The notes: a model not told the origin generated them from the letters alone. Shown: positions 24,802 to 33,878, numbered from the stretch's first letter. The stretch: 43,423 nt of DNA from an uncultured Collinsella sp. (GCA_902496845.1 CABVCJ010000009.1:1-43423), one strand, 5' to 3'. Made by a program: numbers and translations.

Positions 24802-25674
24802 GTGAACCGCGATTTCGCCTCATCGCTCATCCAGCTCAACAACACGTTCTATCGCGAGCACTCCGCCTCCTTTTCCGATACGCGTCAGGCCCCGTGGCCC
24901 GGCTGGGTGCGCACCATGGACATTGCGCTCGAACAGCTCGACGTCGCCACGATCGAGCATCCCGTCCGCGTCTTCGACCTTGCCTGCGGCAACATGCGCT
25001 TCGAGAACTTTGCCGCCGGCGGCACGCTGGCTGCCAAAGGCGTGGACGGCACGAGCCCCTCGGCAGACGCCAGCTGCCCCTTCGAGTTCTATGGTGTCGA
25101 CTCGTGCCAGGACCTGGCCATCGATGCACGCGGCCACGCCCTGCGCATTCCCAACCTGCACTTCCAGGAACTCGACGTACTCGACGCCCTTATGAAGCTC
25201 AACCCCGCCGAGACACCCGACGTGCTTTTCGACGCCCCGCTCGCCGACATCTCGGTCTGCTTTGGATTTATGCACCACGTGCCGTCGTGTGAGTACCGCG
25301 TACGCGTGCTCGACGCCCTGGTGCGCCAGACGCGCCCAGGCGGCATCATCGCCATCAGCTTTTGGGAGTTTATGAACGACGAGCGCATGGCGCGCAAGGC
25401 CGTTCGAGCCGAAGCCCGCGCCGAGCTCACCCCGCCGTTTGAGGGTTACGATTCCACGCAGTTTGAAGCCGGTGACCACCTCATTGGCTGGCAAAACGAC
25501 CGCCACGCCTACCGCTATTGCCATCACTTTGACGATCAGCAGATTACCGACCTGGTGCGCGGCGTCCGTACGTTCTACAAGAGCGGCGAGGTCCCCGTGC
25601 GCGAGCTTGAGCGCTTCCATGCTGACGGTCGCAGCGGCGATCTCAACCGCTATGTGATTCTCAAGCGCCTGTAG
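24802..25674 (+). CDS. SAM-dependent methyltransferase, Trm9/AlkBH8-like
   Basis: 290 residues. The N-terminal region includes NRDFASSLIQLNNTFYREHS. Class I methyltransferase motifs are visible: VFDLACGNMRFENF (motif I), FYGVDSCQDLAI (motif II acidic loop), DISVCFGFMHHVPSCEYRVR (motif IV) and TRPGGIIAISFWEF. The late segment HLIGWQNDRHAYRYCHHFDD recalls the RYYH-type motif of the eukaryotic Trm9/AlkBH8 group, which methylates carboxymethyl-uridine in tRNA. That assignment is a resemblance, not proof. GTG 24802 has GGAGGG upstream; an ATG at 24754 would add 16 residues lacking a ribosome site. It is followed by trmB. Confidence 0.8.
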   Translation: MNRDFASSLIQLNNTFYREHSASFSDTRQAPWPGWVRTMDIALEQLDVATIEHPVRVFDLACGNMRFENFAAGGTLAAKGVDGTSPSADASCPFEFYGVDSCQDLAIDARGHALRIPNLHFQELDVLDALMKLNPAETPDVLFDAPLADISVCFGFMHHVPSCEYRVRVLDALVRQTRPGGIIAISFWEFMNDERMARKAVRAEARAELTPPFEGYDSTQFEAGDHLIGWQNDRHAYRYCHHFDDQQITDLVRGVRTFYKSGEVPVRELERFHADGRSGDLNRYVILKRL

Positions 25675-25749
25675 GCACCGACGACTCGCCGTCGAGCCGC
25701 ACCGCGTCTTTCGGGCAAACTATGCCCACCCCTTTTTCAACCCATTGAC

Positions 25750-25771
25750 GGAACGCGCGGCCATGCGTTCC
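25750..25771. repeat. Inverted repeat in the trmB leader
   Basis: GGAACGC and GCGTTCC pair perfectly across an 8-base spacer, just after TTGACG (25745-25750). It could be an operator on the trmB promoter or a weak terminator of the upstream methyltransferase gene; there is no T-run, which favours the former. Confidence 0.4.
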
Positions 25772-25793
25772 ATACTTATGACCAAGGAGCCTC

Positions 25794-26633
25794 ATGGGAG
25801 CCGTCCACGTTCGCACGCCTAAGAACTTTGTGCTCGAGGAGCGCCTGGAGCGCTACGCCGATGCGATTGAGACGAACCCCGAGGCCTATGCCGGAGATTG
25901 GCGCAAGGCCTGTGCGCCAGCTGGCAGCAAGCCCTTCGAACACCTTCACCTTGATCTTGGCTGTGGCAAGGGAACGTACCTTGTAGAGCGCGCGGCCCAC
26001 GAGCCAAACACCCTCTTTATCGGCATGGACCAGGAGCCCATCTGCATCGCCTATGCCGCGCAGAAAATCTGCGAGCAGGAACTGGCCAACGCACTCGTCC
26101 TGCCCCGAGGCGCCGCATCGCTGCCGCAGCTGTTTGCCGCAGGCGAGCTCGACGCCATCACCATCAACTTTCCCACGCCGCAGCCCAAGGCCAAGTACGC
26201 CAAAAAACGACTCGTCCATGTCGACCATCTAATGCTCTATCGCCCGCTCTTTGCAGCCGGCGCCACCGTAACGCTGCGCACCGACAGCAAACCATTGCGC
26301 GATTACGCCCTGGGACAGTTTGCCGCGGCAGGCTACGACACGCTTTGGATAAGTGACGACGTCCGCCGCGACCATCCCGAGCACCCCGAGACCGAATATG
26401 AATGCCGCACGCGCGAGATGGGTGCCGTCGTCTATGGCATTTGCGCCACACCCGGCGAGAAGCCTACCGACGAACAGCTCACGGTAGGCCGCGTGCAAGA
26501 GCAGAGCCTTGCGTGCTACCTGCCCGATAACCTCGATGAGCTCACCTATGTGCCTTTAGGCATGGAAGAGGCCGTCGAGAACTTTAGAAACCGTGCCCGC
26601 AAAGGCAAGAAGCGCCTGCCGCAAGAGTCCTAG
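25794..26633 (+). CDS. trmB: tRNA (guanine-N7)-methyltransferase, divergent TrmB
   Basis: 279 residues. The SAM-binding motif HLDLGCGKGTYLVE and the FIGMDQEPICIAYAA helix fit TrmB, the enzyme that makes m7G46 in tRNA. The family's substrate motif, normally close to NFPDPWPKKRHxKRR, reads NFPTPQPKAKYAKKRLVHVDHL: the catalytic-region Asp is Thr and the Trp is Gln. A C-terminal extension of about 60 basic residues follows the normal end. It may be a shifted TrmB paralogue or still active with relaxed positions. The ATG has AAGGAG 4 bases upstream. Confidence 0.82.
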   Translation: MGAVHVRTPKNFVLEERLERYADAIETNPEAYAGDWRKACAPAGSKPFEHLHLDLGCGKGTYLVERAAHEPNTLFIGMDQEPICIAYAAQKICEQELANALVLPRGAASLPQLFAAGELDAITINFPTPQPKAKYAKKRLVHVDHLMLYRPLFAAGATVTLRTDSKPLRDYALGQFAAAGYDTLWISDDVRRDHPEHPETEYECRTREMGAVVYGICATPGEKPTDEQLTVGRVQEQSLACYLPDNLDELTYVPLGMEEAVENFRNRARKGKKRLPQES

Positions 26634-26942
26634 GGGCTTCTTATGGTCGTGGCGTCGGCAAACAAGCGCGAATAGGCGCCAACGAACGACCCTCAAGCCT
26701 AAGTGAGTAGACTTTTTTGCAATAGCCAAGCACAACCCGCATAACGAAAACTAAAACCGCAGGTAAATCCCTTACGCAAAAGTCATGTGCTCGCGATATT
26801 GCAAAAAGTCTACTCACTTAGCCGGCAACTGCACCAAACGGCTGGGCAGAACGCCCATTTCCTGCATTTTCTCGCGCGCTGGCACCCCGCGCCGCCGCTA
26901 CGCCATAATAGTTGGCGGATAATCGCGAGAGAAAGCAACCAC
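26634..26942. repeat. Intergenic region with a 123-bp inverted-repeat element
   Basis: This 309-base gap holds an element at 26699-26821 bounded by nearly perfect 25-bp inverted repeats. The left arm is 26699-26724, beginning CTAAGTGAGTAGAC; the right arm is 26797-26821; they differ only by one T in a T-run. About 70 AT-leaning bases lie between the arms. There is no gene inside. The rest of the gap has two -10-like boxes (CATAAT at 26904, GATAAT at 26918) ahead of the helicase but no matching -35. The element resembles a MITE or a structured RNA repeat. Confidence 0.6.
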
Positions 26943-29612
26943 ATGGCACAAACCACGACAGATACCGCCGCCAGCACCGTCTCCGGCGCCGGCGCCGCCA
27001 GCTCATTCTCGGGCGGCACGGGAACCGAAGCCGAGTTCGGCTCGCTCGGCGCGCTCTCCCCCACCTGGTGGGAGCCCGAGGACGGCAGTGAGCCCGAACC
27101 ATGGCTCACGCCCGATCAGGCCTTCGAACGCTTCTTTGAATGGACGGGCGATCGCGGCATTGAGCTGTGGGATCACCAAGAAGAAGCCCTCATGGACCTG
27201 GCTGCCGGCGATCACGTCATTTTGGGCACACCGACCGGATCGGGTAAATCGCTCGTCGCGCTGGGCATGCTCTTTATGGGCATGGCGCAGGGCAAGCGCT
27301 GCTACTACACGGCTCCTATCAAGGCTCTGGTCAGCGAGAAGTTTTTCGACCTTGTGCAGGTGCTCGGCCGCGACAACGTCGGCATGATCACCGGCGACAC
27401 GCATATCAACACCAAGGCACCCGTCATCTGCTGCACGGCCGAAATCCTTGCCAACGATGCGCTGCGCGAGGGCGAGGACGCCGATGTGGGCTGCGTGGCC
27501 ATGGATGAGTTCCACTACTTTGCCGACCCCGACCGCGGTTGGGCCTGGCAGGTACCGCTGCTCACCCTGCCCCACACGCAGTTTATGCTCATGAGCGCCA
27601 CGCTCGGTGATGTCACCGCCATCGCCGCCTCACTCGAGGAGCACACCGGCGCTGCTTGCGACTTAGTTGTCGACGCCCCGCGTCCTGTTCCGCTGAGCTA
27701 CGACTATGTGACGACCTCCCTCGAGGGCACCGTCGAGCTCGCCATGCGCCGTGGCGAGGCCCCGCTCTATATCGTACACTTTAGCCAGGATGCCGCCCTT
27801 GCGACGGCGCAGTCGCTCGCCAATTTTGGCATCGCCAGCAAGGAGCAGCGCGAGGCCATTAAGGAAGCTGCCAAAGGCACGAGCTTCTCCACGGCCTTTG
27901 GCAAGATTCTCAAACGTCTGCTTGGATGCGGCGTCGGCGTGCACCATGCTGGCATGTTGCCGCGCTATCGCCTGCTGGTCGAGCGCTTGGCACAGCAGGG
28001 CCTGCTGCCCGTCATCTGCGGTACCGATACGCTCGGCGTCGGTATCAACGTACCCATCCACACCGTGGTCCTCACCGCGCTCACCAAGTTCGATGGCTAC
28101 AAGATGCGTCGTCTGCGCGCCCGTGAGTTCCATCAGATTGCCGGTCGCGCCGGCCGCTCGGGCTTCGATACCGAGGGCATGGTGATTGCCGAGGCCCCGG
28201 AGCACGAGATCGAGAATGCCAAGCTTATGGCCAAAGCGGGCGACGACCCCAAAAAACTCCGTAAGATTAAAAAGAAAAAGGCCCCCGAGGGCTTTGTCAC
28301 CTGGAACAAGCAGACCTTTGAGCGCCTGATCGAGACGCAGCCCGAAACGCTCAAGCCGCGCCTTCGCATCACACACTCCATGGTGATTAGCGTGGTCGAG
28401 CAGGGCGGCGATGCGCGAGCCCGCGTGCACGACCTCATCGAGACAAGCCTGCAAACGCCCGAGGAAAAGGCCAAGCTCGAGGTTCGCGCCGACGAAATCT
28501 TCGCCACGCTCATCGATTCCGGCGTCGTCGTTCGCACCGAGGTGCCGCCCGCACCCGACGCCTCGACTGACGCCGCACCAGACATCGACTATGCGCTGAC
28601 GGTCGACCTGCCCGAGGACTTTGCGCTCGACCAGCCGCTCTCGCCGTTTTTGCTTGCCGCGCTGGAGTTGCTCGATCCCGAGAGCGAAACCTATACCATG
28701 GATCTGATCTCGATGGTCGAGGCAACGCTCGAGGATCCCAAGCAGGTATTGCGCGCACAGGAGCGCGCCGCGCGCGACCGAGCGATGGCCGAAATGAAGG
28801 CCGACGGCATCGAGTATGAGGAGCGTTTGGAGCGCATTCAAGACGTCACGTACGAAAAGCCGCTCGAGGATTTGCTCGACGCCGCTTTTGACAAGTACTG
28901 CCAGGAAGTGCCCTGGGCCAACGACTACCAGCTCTCTCCCAAGAGCGTCCTGCGCGATATGCTGGAAAGCGCGAGCGATTTTAAGGGCTACATTCAAAAG
29001 CTCGGCATCGCCCGCTCCGAGGGCATTTTGCTGCGCTACCTGGCAGAGGCTTACCGTTCGCTTGACCGCACCGTGCCCATCGAGAAGCGCGACGAGCGCC
29101 TACGCGACATTATCTCGTGGCTGGGCTTTGTGGTGCGCTCGGTCGACTCGAGCCTGGTGGACGAGTGGGAAAACGCCGGCAACCCGGCTGCCCTCGACGC
29201 CGCGCCGCCGCAGGGCATCGACGAGGTCGTTGCGGACCGTCGCGGCTGCACGCTGCTGGTGCGCAACGCGCTCTTCCGCCGCGTGACCCTTGCCGCTCGC
29301 GAGCACGTTCGCGATCTGGGCGAGCTCGACGACGACTGGGGCATGAGCGAGATCCGCTGGCAAAAAGCACTTGACGCTTACCACGGGCAGCACGAGGAAA
29401 TCCTCACCGACGGAGATGCCCGCAGCGTCGCTATGTTTTCCATCGAGAAGACCGCGCACGTATGGCACGTGCACCAGATCTTTGCCGACGAGGACGGCGA
29501 CCACGACTTTGGCATCATGGGCGATGTCGATCTGGACGCCACGCAAGACGGCGGCGAGGTCATCTTCAAGAACTACCGCGTCGGCTTTATCGAGGACCTG
29601 CTCGAGGACTAG
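26943..29612 (+). CDS. Ski2-like DEAD/DEAH helicase with DUF3516-type C-terminus
   Basis: An 889-residue helicase of the actinobacterial Ski2-like group. Residues 1-60 are a low-complexity Ser/Thr/Gly/Ala leader. Motifs: Walker A GTPTGSGKS (95-103), TAPIKALVSEKFF, DEFH (188-191), MSATLGD, and in the second lobe TDTLGVGINVPIHTVVLT and HQIAGRAGRSGFDTEG. The C-terminal 400 residues fit the DUF3516 region that usually follows in this group. These proteins are thought to act on structured RNA, like Ski2/Mtr4. The ATG has only a weak ribosome site (GAGAGAAAG); an earlier frame opening at 26787 lies inside the repeat element and is not preferred. Confidence 0.88.
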   Translation: MAQTTTDTAASTVSGAGAASSFSGGTGTEAEFGSLGALSPTWWEPEDGSEPEPWLTPDQAFERFFEWTGDRGIELWDHQEEALMDLAAGDHVILGTPTGSGKSLVALGMLFMGMAQGKRCYYTAPIKALVSEKFFDLVQVLGRDNVGMITGDTHINTKAPVICCTAEILANDALREGEDADVGCVAMDEFHYFADPDRGWAWQVPLLTLPHTQFMLMSATLGDVTAIAASLEEHTGAACDLVVDAPRPVPLSYDYVTTSLEGTVELAMRRGEAPLYIVHFSQDAALATAQSLANFGIASKEQREAIKEAAKGTSFSTAFGKILKRLLGCGVGVHHAGMLPRYRLLVERLAQQGLLPVICGTDTLGVGINVPIHTVVLTALTKFDGYKMRRLRAREFHQIAGRAGRSGFDTEGMVIAEAPEHEIENAKLMAKAGDDPKKLRKIKKKKAPEGFVTWNKQTFERLIETQPETLKPRLRITHSMVISVVEQGGDARARVHDLIETSLQTPEEKAKLEVRADEIFATLIDSGVVVRTEVPPAPDASTDAAPDIDYALTVDLPEDFALDQPLSPFLLAALELLDPESETYTMDLISMVEATLEDPKQVLRAQERAARDRAMAEMKADGIEYEERLERIQDVTYEKPLEDLLDAAFDKYCQEVPWANDYQLSPKSVLRDMLESASDFKGYIQKLGIARSEGILLRYLAEAYRSLDRTVPIEKRDERLRDIISWLGFVVRSVDSSLVDEWENAGNPAALDAAPPQGIDEVVADRRGCTLLVRNALFRRVTLAAREHVRDLGELDDDWGMSEIRWQKALDAYHGQHEEILTDGDARSVAMFSIEKTAHVWHVHQIFADEDGDHDFGIMGDVDLDATQDGGEVIFKNYRVGFIEDLLED

Positions 29613-29634
29613 CCGAACATACTGGAGCGAAACA

Positions 29635-29675
29635 AGCGGGGCCGTTGGCAATATCGCCAGCGGCCCCGCTTTTGC
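29635..29675. terminator. Terminator between converging helicase and DUF2130 genes
   Basis: A 15-bp GC-rich stem (AGCGGGGCCGTTGGC / GCCAGCGGCCCCGCT, one G-T pair) with a 6-base loop is followed by TTTT on the plus strand. It lies between two converging genes and may work in both directions. Confidence 0.85.
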
Positions 29676-29690
29676 ACTATCTGCTATGCC

Positions 29691-31448
29691 TTACTCGACA
29701 TCCTCGACCTCATACGAATCCGCCTCGGCTGGCTCATCGTTTGTCTCTGGCGCAGCCCCGCGTGCCGCGTCAAAGGCGGCCTTCATGGTCTTGTTGCCCC
29801 ATGTGAGCTTGCGAATGGTAAGATCGTCGGCCTTCTTGTTGGCAAGGCGCAGATTGTTCTCGGAGGACAGCAACGCCTCCTTGGTTTTCTGCAGATGGCT
29901 AATCGTCTTGTCGATCTCATCGATTGCCGTTTGGAACTTGCGGCTCGCGATCTCGTAGTTGCGGCCGAAGTCGTTCTTGAACTTTTCCATCTTGGCTTCG
30001 AAGTTCGTGACGTCGATATTCTGCTGTTTGTACTCCGCCAGCTCCTGCTTATAGCGCAGCGAACCCATGGCGGCGTTGCGAAGAAGTGTAATCATGGGAA
30101 TGAAAAACTGTGGGCGAATCACGTACATCTTCTCGTAGCGATAGCTCACGTCCACGATTCCCGCGTTATAGAGCTCGCTCTCAGGCTCGAGTAGCGTGCA
30201 GAGCACCGCGTACTCACAGCCTTTCTGGCGACGATCGTGATCGAGCTTCTTAAAGAAGTCCTCGTTTTTGTGCTTGGTCGCGGTCTCGTCGTTCTCGTTT
30301 TTCATCTCGAACATAATCGAAATGACCTCGTTGCCGCTCGCATCGCACTCGCGGAAGATAAAGTCGCCCTTGGTACCCTCGGACGCATCGTTGTCTTTCT
30401 CGAAGTACGCGTTGGGAAACGCCGTCATGCGTAGGCGGTTAAACTCGGTCTCGCAGTGCTGTTCGAGCGACTCGCCCACCATCTTGGTGGACAGGCGCAC
30501 CTTCATGTCCTTAAGGCGCTCAATCTCTTCATCCTTGTAGCGAATCAGGTCATCACTCGCGCGCTTGGCCTGCGCAAGCTCGAGCTCGTGTGCCGCCTTG
30601 GCCTGTTCCTCGCGAGAATCGCGCACCGCCAGCTCACTCGTCAGCTTGGCACGTGCCTCATCGCGCTCTCGCTCCGCCGCGGCGACCGCCTCCGACAGGT
30701 TCATTTTTGCCATCAGTTCCTGCTCGCGCAACTGGGCACGCAGACCCTCGGCCTCTTGCTCAGATTGTGCCTTTGCGGCGGAAAACTTCTCCTGTACCGT
30801 CGCGCGGTAGTCAGCAAGCGCGCGCTCGGCTTCACCGCGAGCAGCATCGAGCTCGCGCTGCGACTCTGCCGCGGCAGCGGCAAGCGCCATCTCCTGGGCC
30901 TTGTCCGCCGCGGCAAGCCTGGCCTGCAGCTCGGCAATCTGAGCATCACGTGCAGCCAAATCGTTTTGAGCAGCATTGCGGGCCGCCGACTCGACGAACT
31001 TGGCTTCGTCATCTTTGCGCTCCAGCTGCGCACGCAAATTGTCGATCTCGCGCTGAAGCTCAGCATTCTCCTTCTGAGCATCGGCACGGGCCTCAACCGC
31101 CGCACGCTGACTTGCGCTCTCGCGCTCTGCGGCAGCGCCCTCGAGCTTGGCGCGCAACTCGGCAAGCTCGGCATCGCGCTTGGCGACCTCTTGTGCCAGC
31201 TGCTGAGCCGCAGCGTTCTTCTGCTCAACGAGCTGAGCGTTGCGCTGAGACTCTGCCTCCTGCAAAGCAGCCGTCGAACGCGAGCGCTCAAGCTCCAGCG
31301 CCTGCTCGCCCTCGCGCTGGACCGCCTTCACGCGCTCATCAAGGTCGCGCGAAAACTCGGCATTGCGCACTTGCTTGACGATATCCGCATAGCCGGACGC
31401 GTCAACCTTAAAAACTTCGCCACAGTGCGGGCACTTGATCTCATTCAT
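29691..31448 (-). CDS. DUF2130 coiled-coil protein with predicted PD-(D/E)XK-like nuclease domain
   Basis: 585 residues. A zinc-finger-like start IKCPHCGEVFKVD leads into a very long, Ala/Glu/Gln-rich coiled coil (about residues 40-320). The DUF2130 domain follows (about 325-530): VGESLEQHCETEFNR, KGDFIFRECD and SIMFEMKNEND, which give the D...ExK arrangement of a restriction-like nuclease fold, then VRPQFFIPMI-type strands. An acidic tail ends the protein. DUF2130 proteins are widespread and uncharacterised; a DNA or RNA nuclease role is a prediction. The ATG has GAGGAG 5 bases upstream. It stands alone. Confidence 0.83.
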   Translation of the reverse strand: MNEIKCPHCGEVFKVDASGYADIVKQVRNAEFSRDLDERVKAVQREGEQALELERSRSTAALQEAESQRNAQLVEQKNAAAQQLAQEVAKRDAELAELRAKLEGAAAERESASQRAAVEARADAQKENAELQREIDNLRAQLERKDDEAKFVESAARNAAQNDLAARDAQIAELQARLAAADKAQEMALAAAAAESQRELDAARGEAERALADYRATVQEKFSAAKAQSEQEAEGLRAQLREQELMAKMNLSEAVAAAERERDEARAKLTSELAVRDSREEQAKAAHELELAQAKRASDDLIRYKDEEIERLKDMKVRLSTKMVGESLEQHCETEFNRLRMTAFPNAYFEKDNDASEGTKGDFIFRECDASGNEVISIMFEMKNENDETATKHKNEDFFKKLDHDRRQKGCEYAVLCTLLEPESELYNAGIVDVSYRYEKMYVIRPQFFIPMITLLRNAAMGSLRYKQELAEYKQQNIDVTNFEAKMEKFKNDFGRNYEIASRKFQTAIDEIDKTISHLQKTKEALLSSENNLRLANKKADDLTIRKLTWGNKTMKAAFDAARGAAPETNDEPAEADSYEVEDVE

Positions 31449-31506
31449 AGCAGCTCCTCGATGGACGCAAATTTCAACCGCCTACACTCTACCGCGCCGC
31501 ACGGAC

Positions 31507-31541
31507 AAAAAAGGCGCCGCTGCCATAATGGCAACGGCGCC
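31507..31541 (-). terminator. Terminator after chbG
   Basis: The stem GGCGCCGTTGCC / GGCAGCGGCGCC with a 5-base loop is followed by TTTTTT when read on the minus strand, 46 bases past the chbG stop. Confidence 0.88.
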
Positions 31542-31587
31542 AGAACCACCACAAAGGTGCCTGTTCCCCTTGTGTTGGTTTGAGTCC

Positions 31588-32352
31588 TTACAGGTCGCGA
31601 TAGTCGATCAAGCGAAGATCGGGTTGAGACTCGAGCCAAGCGCGCAGCTCAGGATCGATCAGCGCATCGACCTCCTTGGTACGATCAGTCGTAAGCGAGC
31701 TGTTCTCGAGGATAAAGCGATCGAGATAGCCCGGGTGACACACAAAGACGACCGTCTCGCCGTCGGACATCTCGCGAACCGTCTGCATGATTGCTTCTTT
31801 AGGCTCGTAGCCCGGTTCCATCGAGCGCATCACCATGCGCAGGTCGGTATCTCCGCAATGCACCACCGCCGTGGGGTCGAAGCTTGCCTTTTGCTCCTTA
31901 AGGCCCAGCTCCTGGGCAACCGCCGAGATCGCTCGGTTAAGGTTTTTGCTCATGACGGCATGGGCCTCGAAGTAATCGGGCTCACGGCCCACAATCTCGA
32001 CAAAGCGGTCGTGCTGCGCACGGATCTCGATGCAGGCCTCGTCGAAGTCAATCAGTTCCTCGCCACGCTTAAAGTGCTCGCGGAAGGTACGGCTGCTATG
32101 GAACTCGCCGTTCTCGTTGAGCATGCTCGGGATGAGCGCCGGGTCGGCACACGGCTTACCCAGGCACACGTTGGTATGCTGGCCCACCGCAATGCCGGCA
32201 TCCACCACGAGCGACCAGCCACGTTCGGTCTCGGGCATATTAGGCATAAGGCCCGCCGAGCGCACCAGGCCCTCGTTGACGCTTCTGGCAATCCCCAGGT
32301 CAACGGCATACGAATAACCGATATCATCGGCACGAAGAAGCAATTGCTTCAT
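31588..32352 (-). CDS. chbG: ChbG/YdjC-family carbohydrate deacetylase
   Basis: 254 residues. The family metal-binding pattern is present: LLLRADDIGYSY (Asp9/Asp10), His59 in GQHTNVCLGKP, His131 in FEAHAVMSKNL and the late CHPGYLD motif. ChbG removes an acetyl group from N-acetylated disaccharides such as chitobiose so that they can be used or sensed. It lies 77 bases below a PTS permease gene on the same strand, so a role in handling the sugar taken up by that PTS is likely, although a partial terminator lies between them. Confidence 0.88.
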   Translation of the reverse strand: MKQLLLRADDIGYSYAVDLGIARSVNEGLVRSAGLMPNMPETERGWSLVVDAGIAVGQHTNVCLGKPCADPALIPSMLNENGEFHSSRTFREHFKRGEELIDFDEACIEIRAQHDRFVEIVGREPDYFEAHAVMSKNLNRAISAVAQELGLKEQKASFDPTAVVHCGDTDLRMVMRSMEPGYEPKEAIMQTVREMSDGETVVFVCHPGYLDRFILENSSLTTDRTKEVDALIDPELRAWLESQPDLRLIDYRDL

Positions 32353-32370
32353 AACGGCTCCAATCCATGG

Positions 32371-32401
32371 AAAGGGGCACTTGGAGCATAGCCAAGTGCC
32401 C
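32371..32401 (-). terminator. Terminator-like hairpin between the PTS gene and chbG
   Basis: A perfect 10-bp stem (GGGCACTTGG / CCAAGTGCCC) with a 7-base loop is followed on the minus strand by CCTTTCC. The T-run is short, so it probably lowers rather than stops read-through into chbG. Confidence 0.6.
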
Positions 32402-32429
32402 AGCCAATTCTCCTAGCTAAGTTGACACC

Positions 32430-33878
32430 TTAAGCCTTGACGGCAGCAGCATCTTCCTCGAGCTGCTCCTTGGTAAAGCCAAAGAGATACGTGACAGCAG
32501 CAGAAACAACAAAACCCACGACAAGGGAGACGCAGCCCCAGAAGAAATTCGCGCTTCCGCCTCCCGCGTAGCCCGCAACAGCCGAGATGATACTTGCGTT
32601 GCCAATAACATAGACCTTACAGCCAGCAAGGGCAGTAACCAAGCCGCCTGCGAGACCACCGGCAACAAGGCCGCCAAACGTACGCAGGTACTTGAATCCG
32701 CAGCCATACAGTACGGGCTCGGTGACGCCGCCAATCAGTGCAGAAATAAAGAATCCCAGCATCTGACTCTTCTCGTCTTTTTCACGAATACGCAGAAATC
32801 CACCGAAGGCCATGCCCCAAGAGGCAGCGCAAGCAATTGTTGCACCGGCAAACACACAGGCATCAAAACCATTCTGGACAAGCATCGCCATCCCAAGCGT
32901 AATAAGGACCTGATGCATGCCCGTCATAACCAGGAACTCCCAAAACGCCGCAATCAGCGCAATGGCGATAACGGTCGCAATTCCACCAGAATTGCCAAGC
33001 GAGAACATAAAGTTGCCCAAGCCATCGCCCAAAAAGGAGCCAATAGGAGCCAGTACGCACAGTGCAACAGGGACCATCACAAGCATGGTGAAGAATGGGT
33101 TGAATACCGTTGCGAGTGCATCGGGAACGCGCTTTTTAAAGAACTTCTCGACCTGCCACATCACCGGAACGCTCAAAACAATGGGAAGAACGGTAGAGGA
33201 ATAGTTATTGAGCATTGCGGGAAGGCCATAGACGCTCGTCGTCGTTACACCAGTCTCTGCAGCAGCGCCGACCAAATCAATAAGGTCGGGGGCGATAAGC
33301 ACGCCGCCAAGCATCATGCCAAGTTGAGGACTTGCACCGAGCTGCTTTGCCGCAGACCAGCCTAAGAAGATTGGCATAAAGTAGAACCCTGCGTTATACA
33401 GCCAGCTGTTAAACAGGTTATAGATCTCGCTGTCAGCCGACCAGATGTTGAGCATGGTCGGACCACAGATAGCAGCAATGGTACGGAACATTGCCGCCGC
33501 AAGCATAATAGGGATTAGCTGGACAACCGACTTTGACAGGTAATTCAAGACAGCCATGCCCGCGGTCTTAAGCGTCAGCGGCTCCTTGGCGCCGCCATCG
33601 AGGCTCTCGTCGATGGAGCCTTCGCCCTTAACGCCCAACGCAATGGCGGCGTCATAGACCTTCGGCACGTTCTGGCCGATGATGACCTGATATTGGCCGC
33701 CAGACCACTGGGCACCCAGGACGCCCTTGATCTTCTTAACTTCATCGTCATTGGGGATGGACTGATCCTTAAGGTTCAGACGCAGACGGGTCATGCAGTG
33801 CGTCGCGTTCGTCACATTGGAGGCGCCGCCGACGGCAGCAAGCACATCCTCGGCAATCTTCTTGTTATCGACAGCCAT
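32430..33878 (-). CDS. PTS sugar permease, EIIBC (glucose/sucrose/beta-glucoside family)
   Basis: 482 residues. Residues 1-85 are an EIIB domain with the phosphorylated Cys28 in THCMTRLRL. A linker is followed by a ten-helix EIIC domain (about 105-470), with GMMLGGVLIAPDLIDL and VTEPVLYGCGFKYLRTFGG. No EIIA domain is attached, so phosphate must come from an EIIA elsewhere. ATG 33878 is chosen because AAGGG lies 7 bases upstream; an earlier in-frame start at 33899 is less supported. The RAT/terminator in its leader and the LicT/BglG gene upstream point to control by sugar-triggered antitermination. Together with chbG, a beta-glucoside or amino-sugar disaccharide is the likely substrate. Confidence 0.9.
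   Translation of the reverse strand: MAVDNKKIAEDVLAAVGGASNVTNATHCMTRLRLNLKDQSIPNDDEVKKIKGVLGAQWSGGQYQVIIGQNVPKVYDAAIALGVKGEGSIDESLDGGAKEPLTLKTAGMAVLNYLSKSVVQLIPIMLAAAMFRTIAAICGPTMLNIWSADSEIYNLFNSWLYNAGFYFMPIFLGWSAAKQLGASPQLGMMLGGVLIAPDLIDLVGAAAETGVTTTSVYGLPAMLNNYSSTVLPIVLSVPVMWQVEKFFKKRVPDALATVFNPFFTMLVMVPVALCVLAPIGSFLGDGLGNFMFSLGNSGGIATVIAIALIAAFWEFLVMTGMHQVLITLGMAMLVQNGFDACVFAGATIACAASWGMAFGGFLRIREKDEKSQMLGFFISALIGGVTEPVLYGCGFKYLRTFGGLVAGGLAGGLVTALAGCKVYVIGNASIISAVAGYAGGGSANFFWGCVSLVVGFVVSAAVTYLFGFTKEQLEEDAAAVKA

Noticed and set aside
27663..28997. Minus-strand frame of 444 codons
   Set aside because: Antisense to the Ski2-like helicase with intact motifs; no product recognisable.
30456..31583. 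Plus-strand frame rich in Leu and Arg, looking like a membrane or repetitive protein
   Set aside because: It is the reverse reading of the coiled-coil part of the DUF2130 gene; the repeats mirror Ala/Glu codons.
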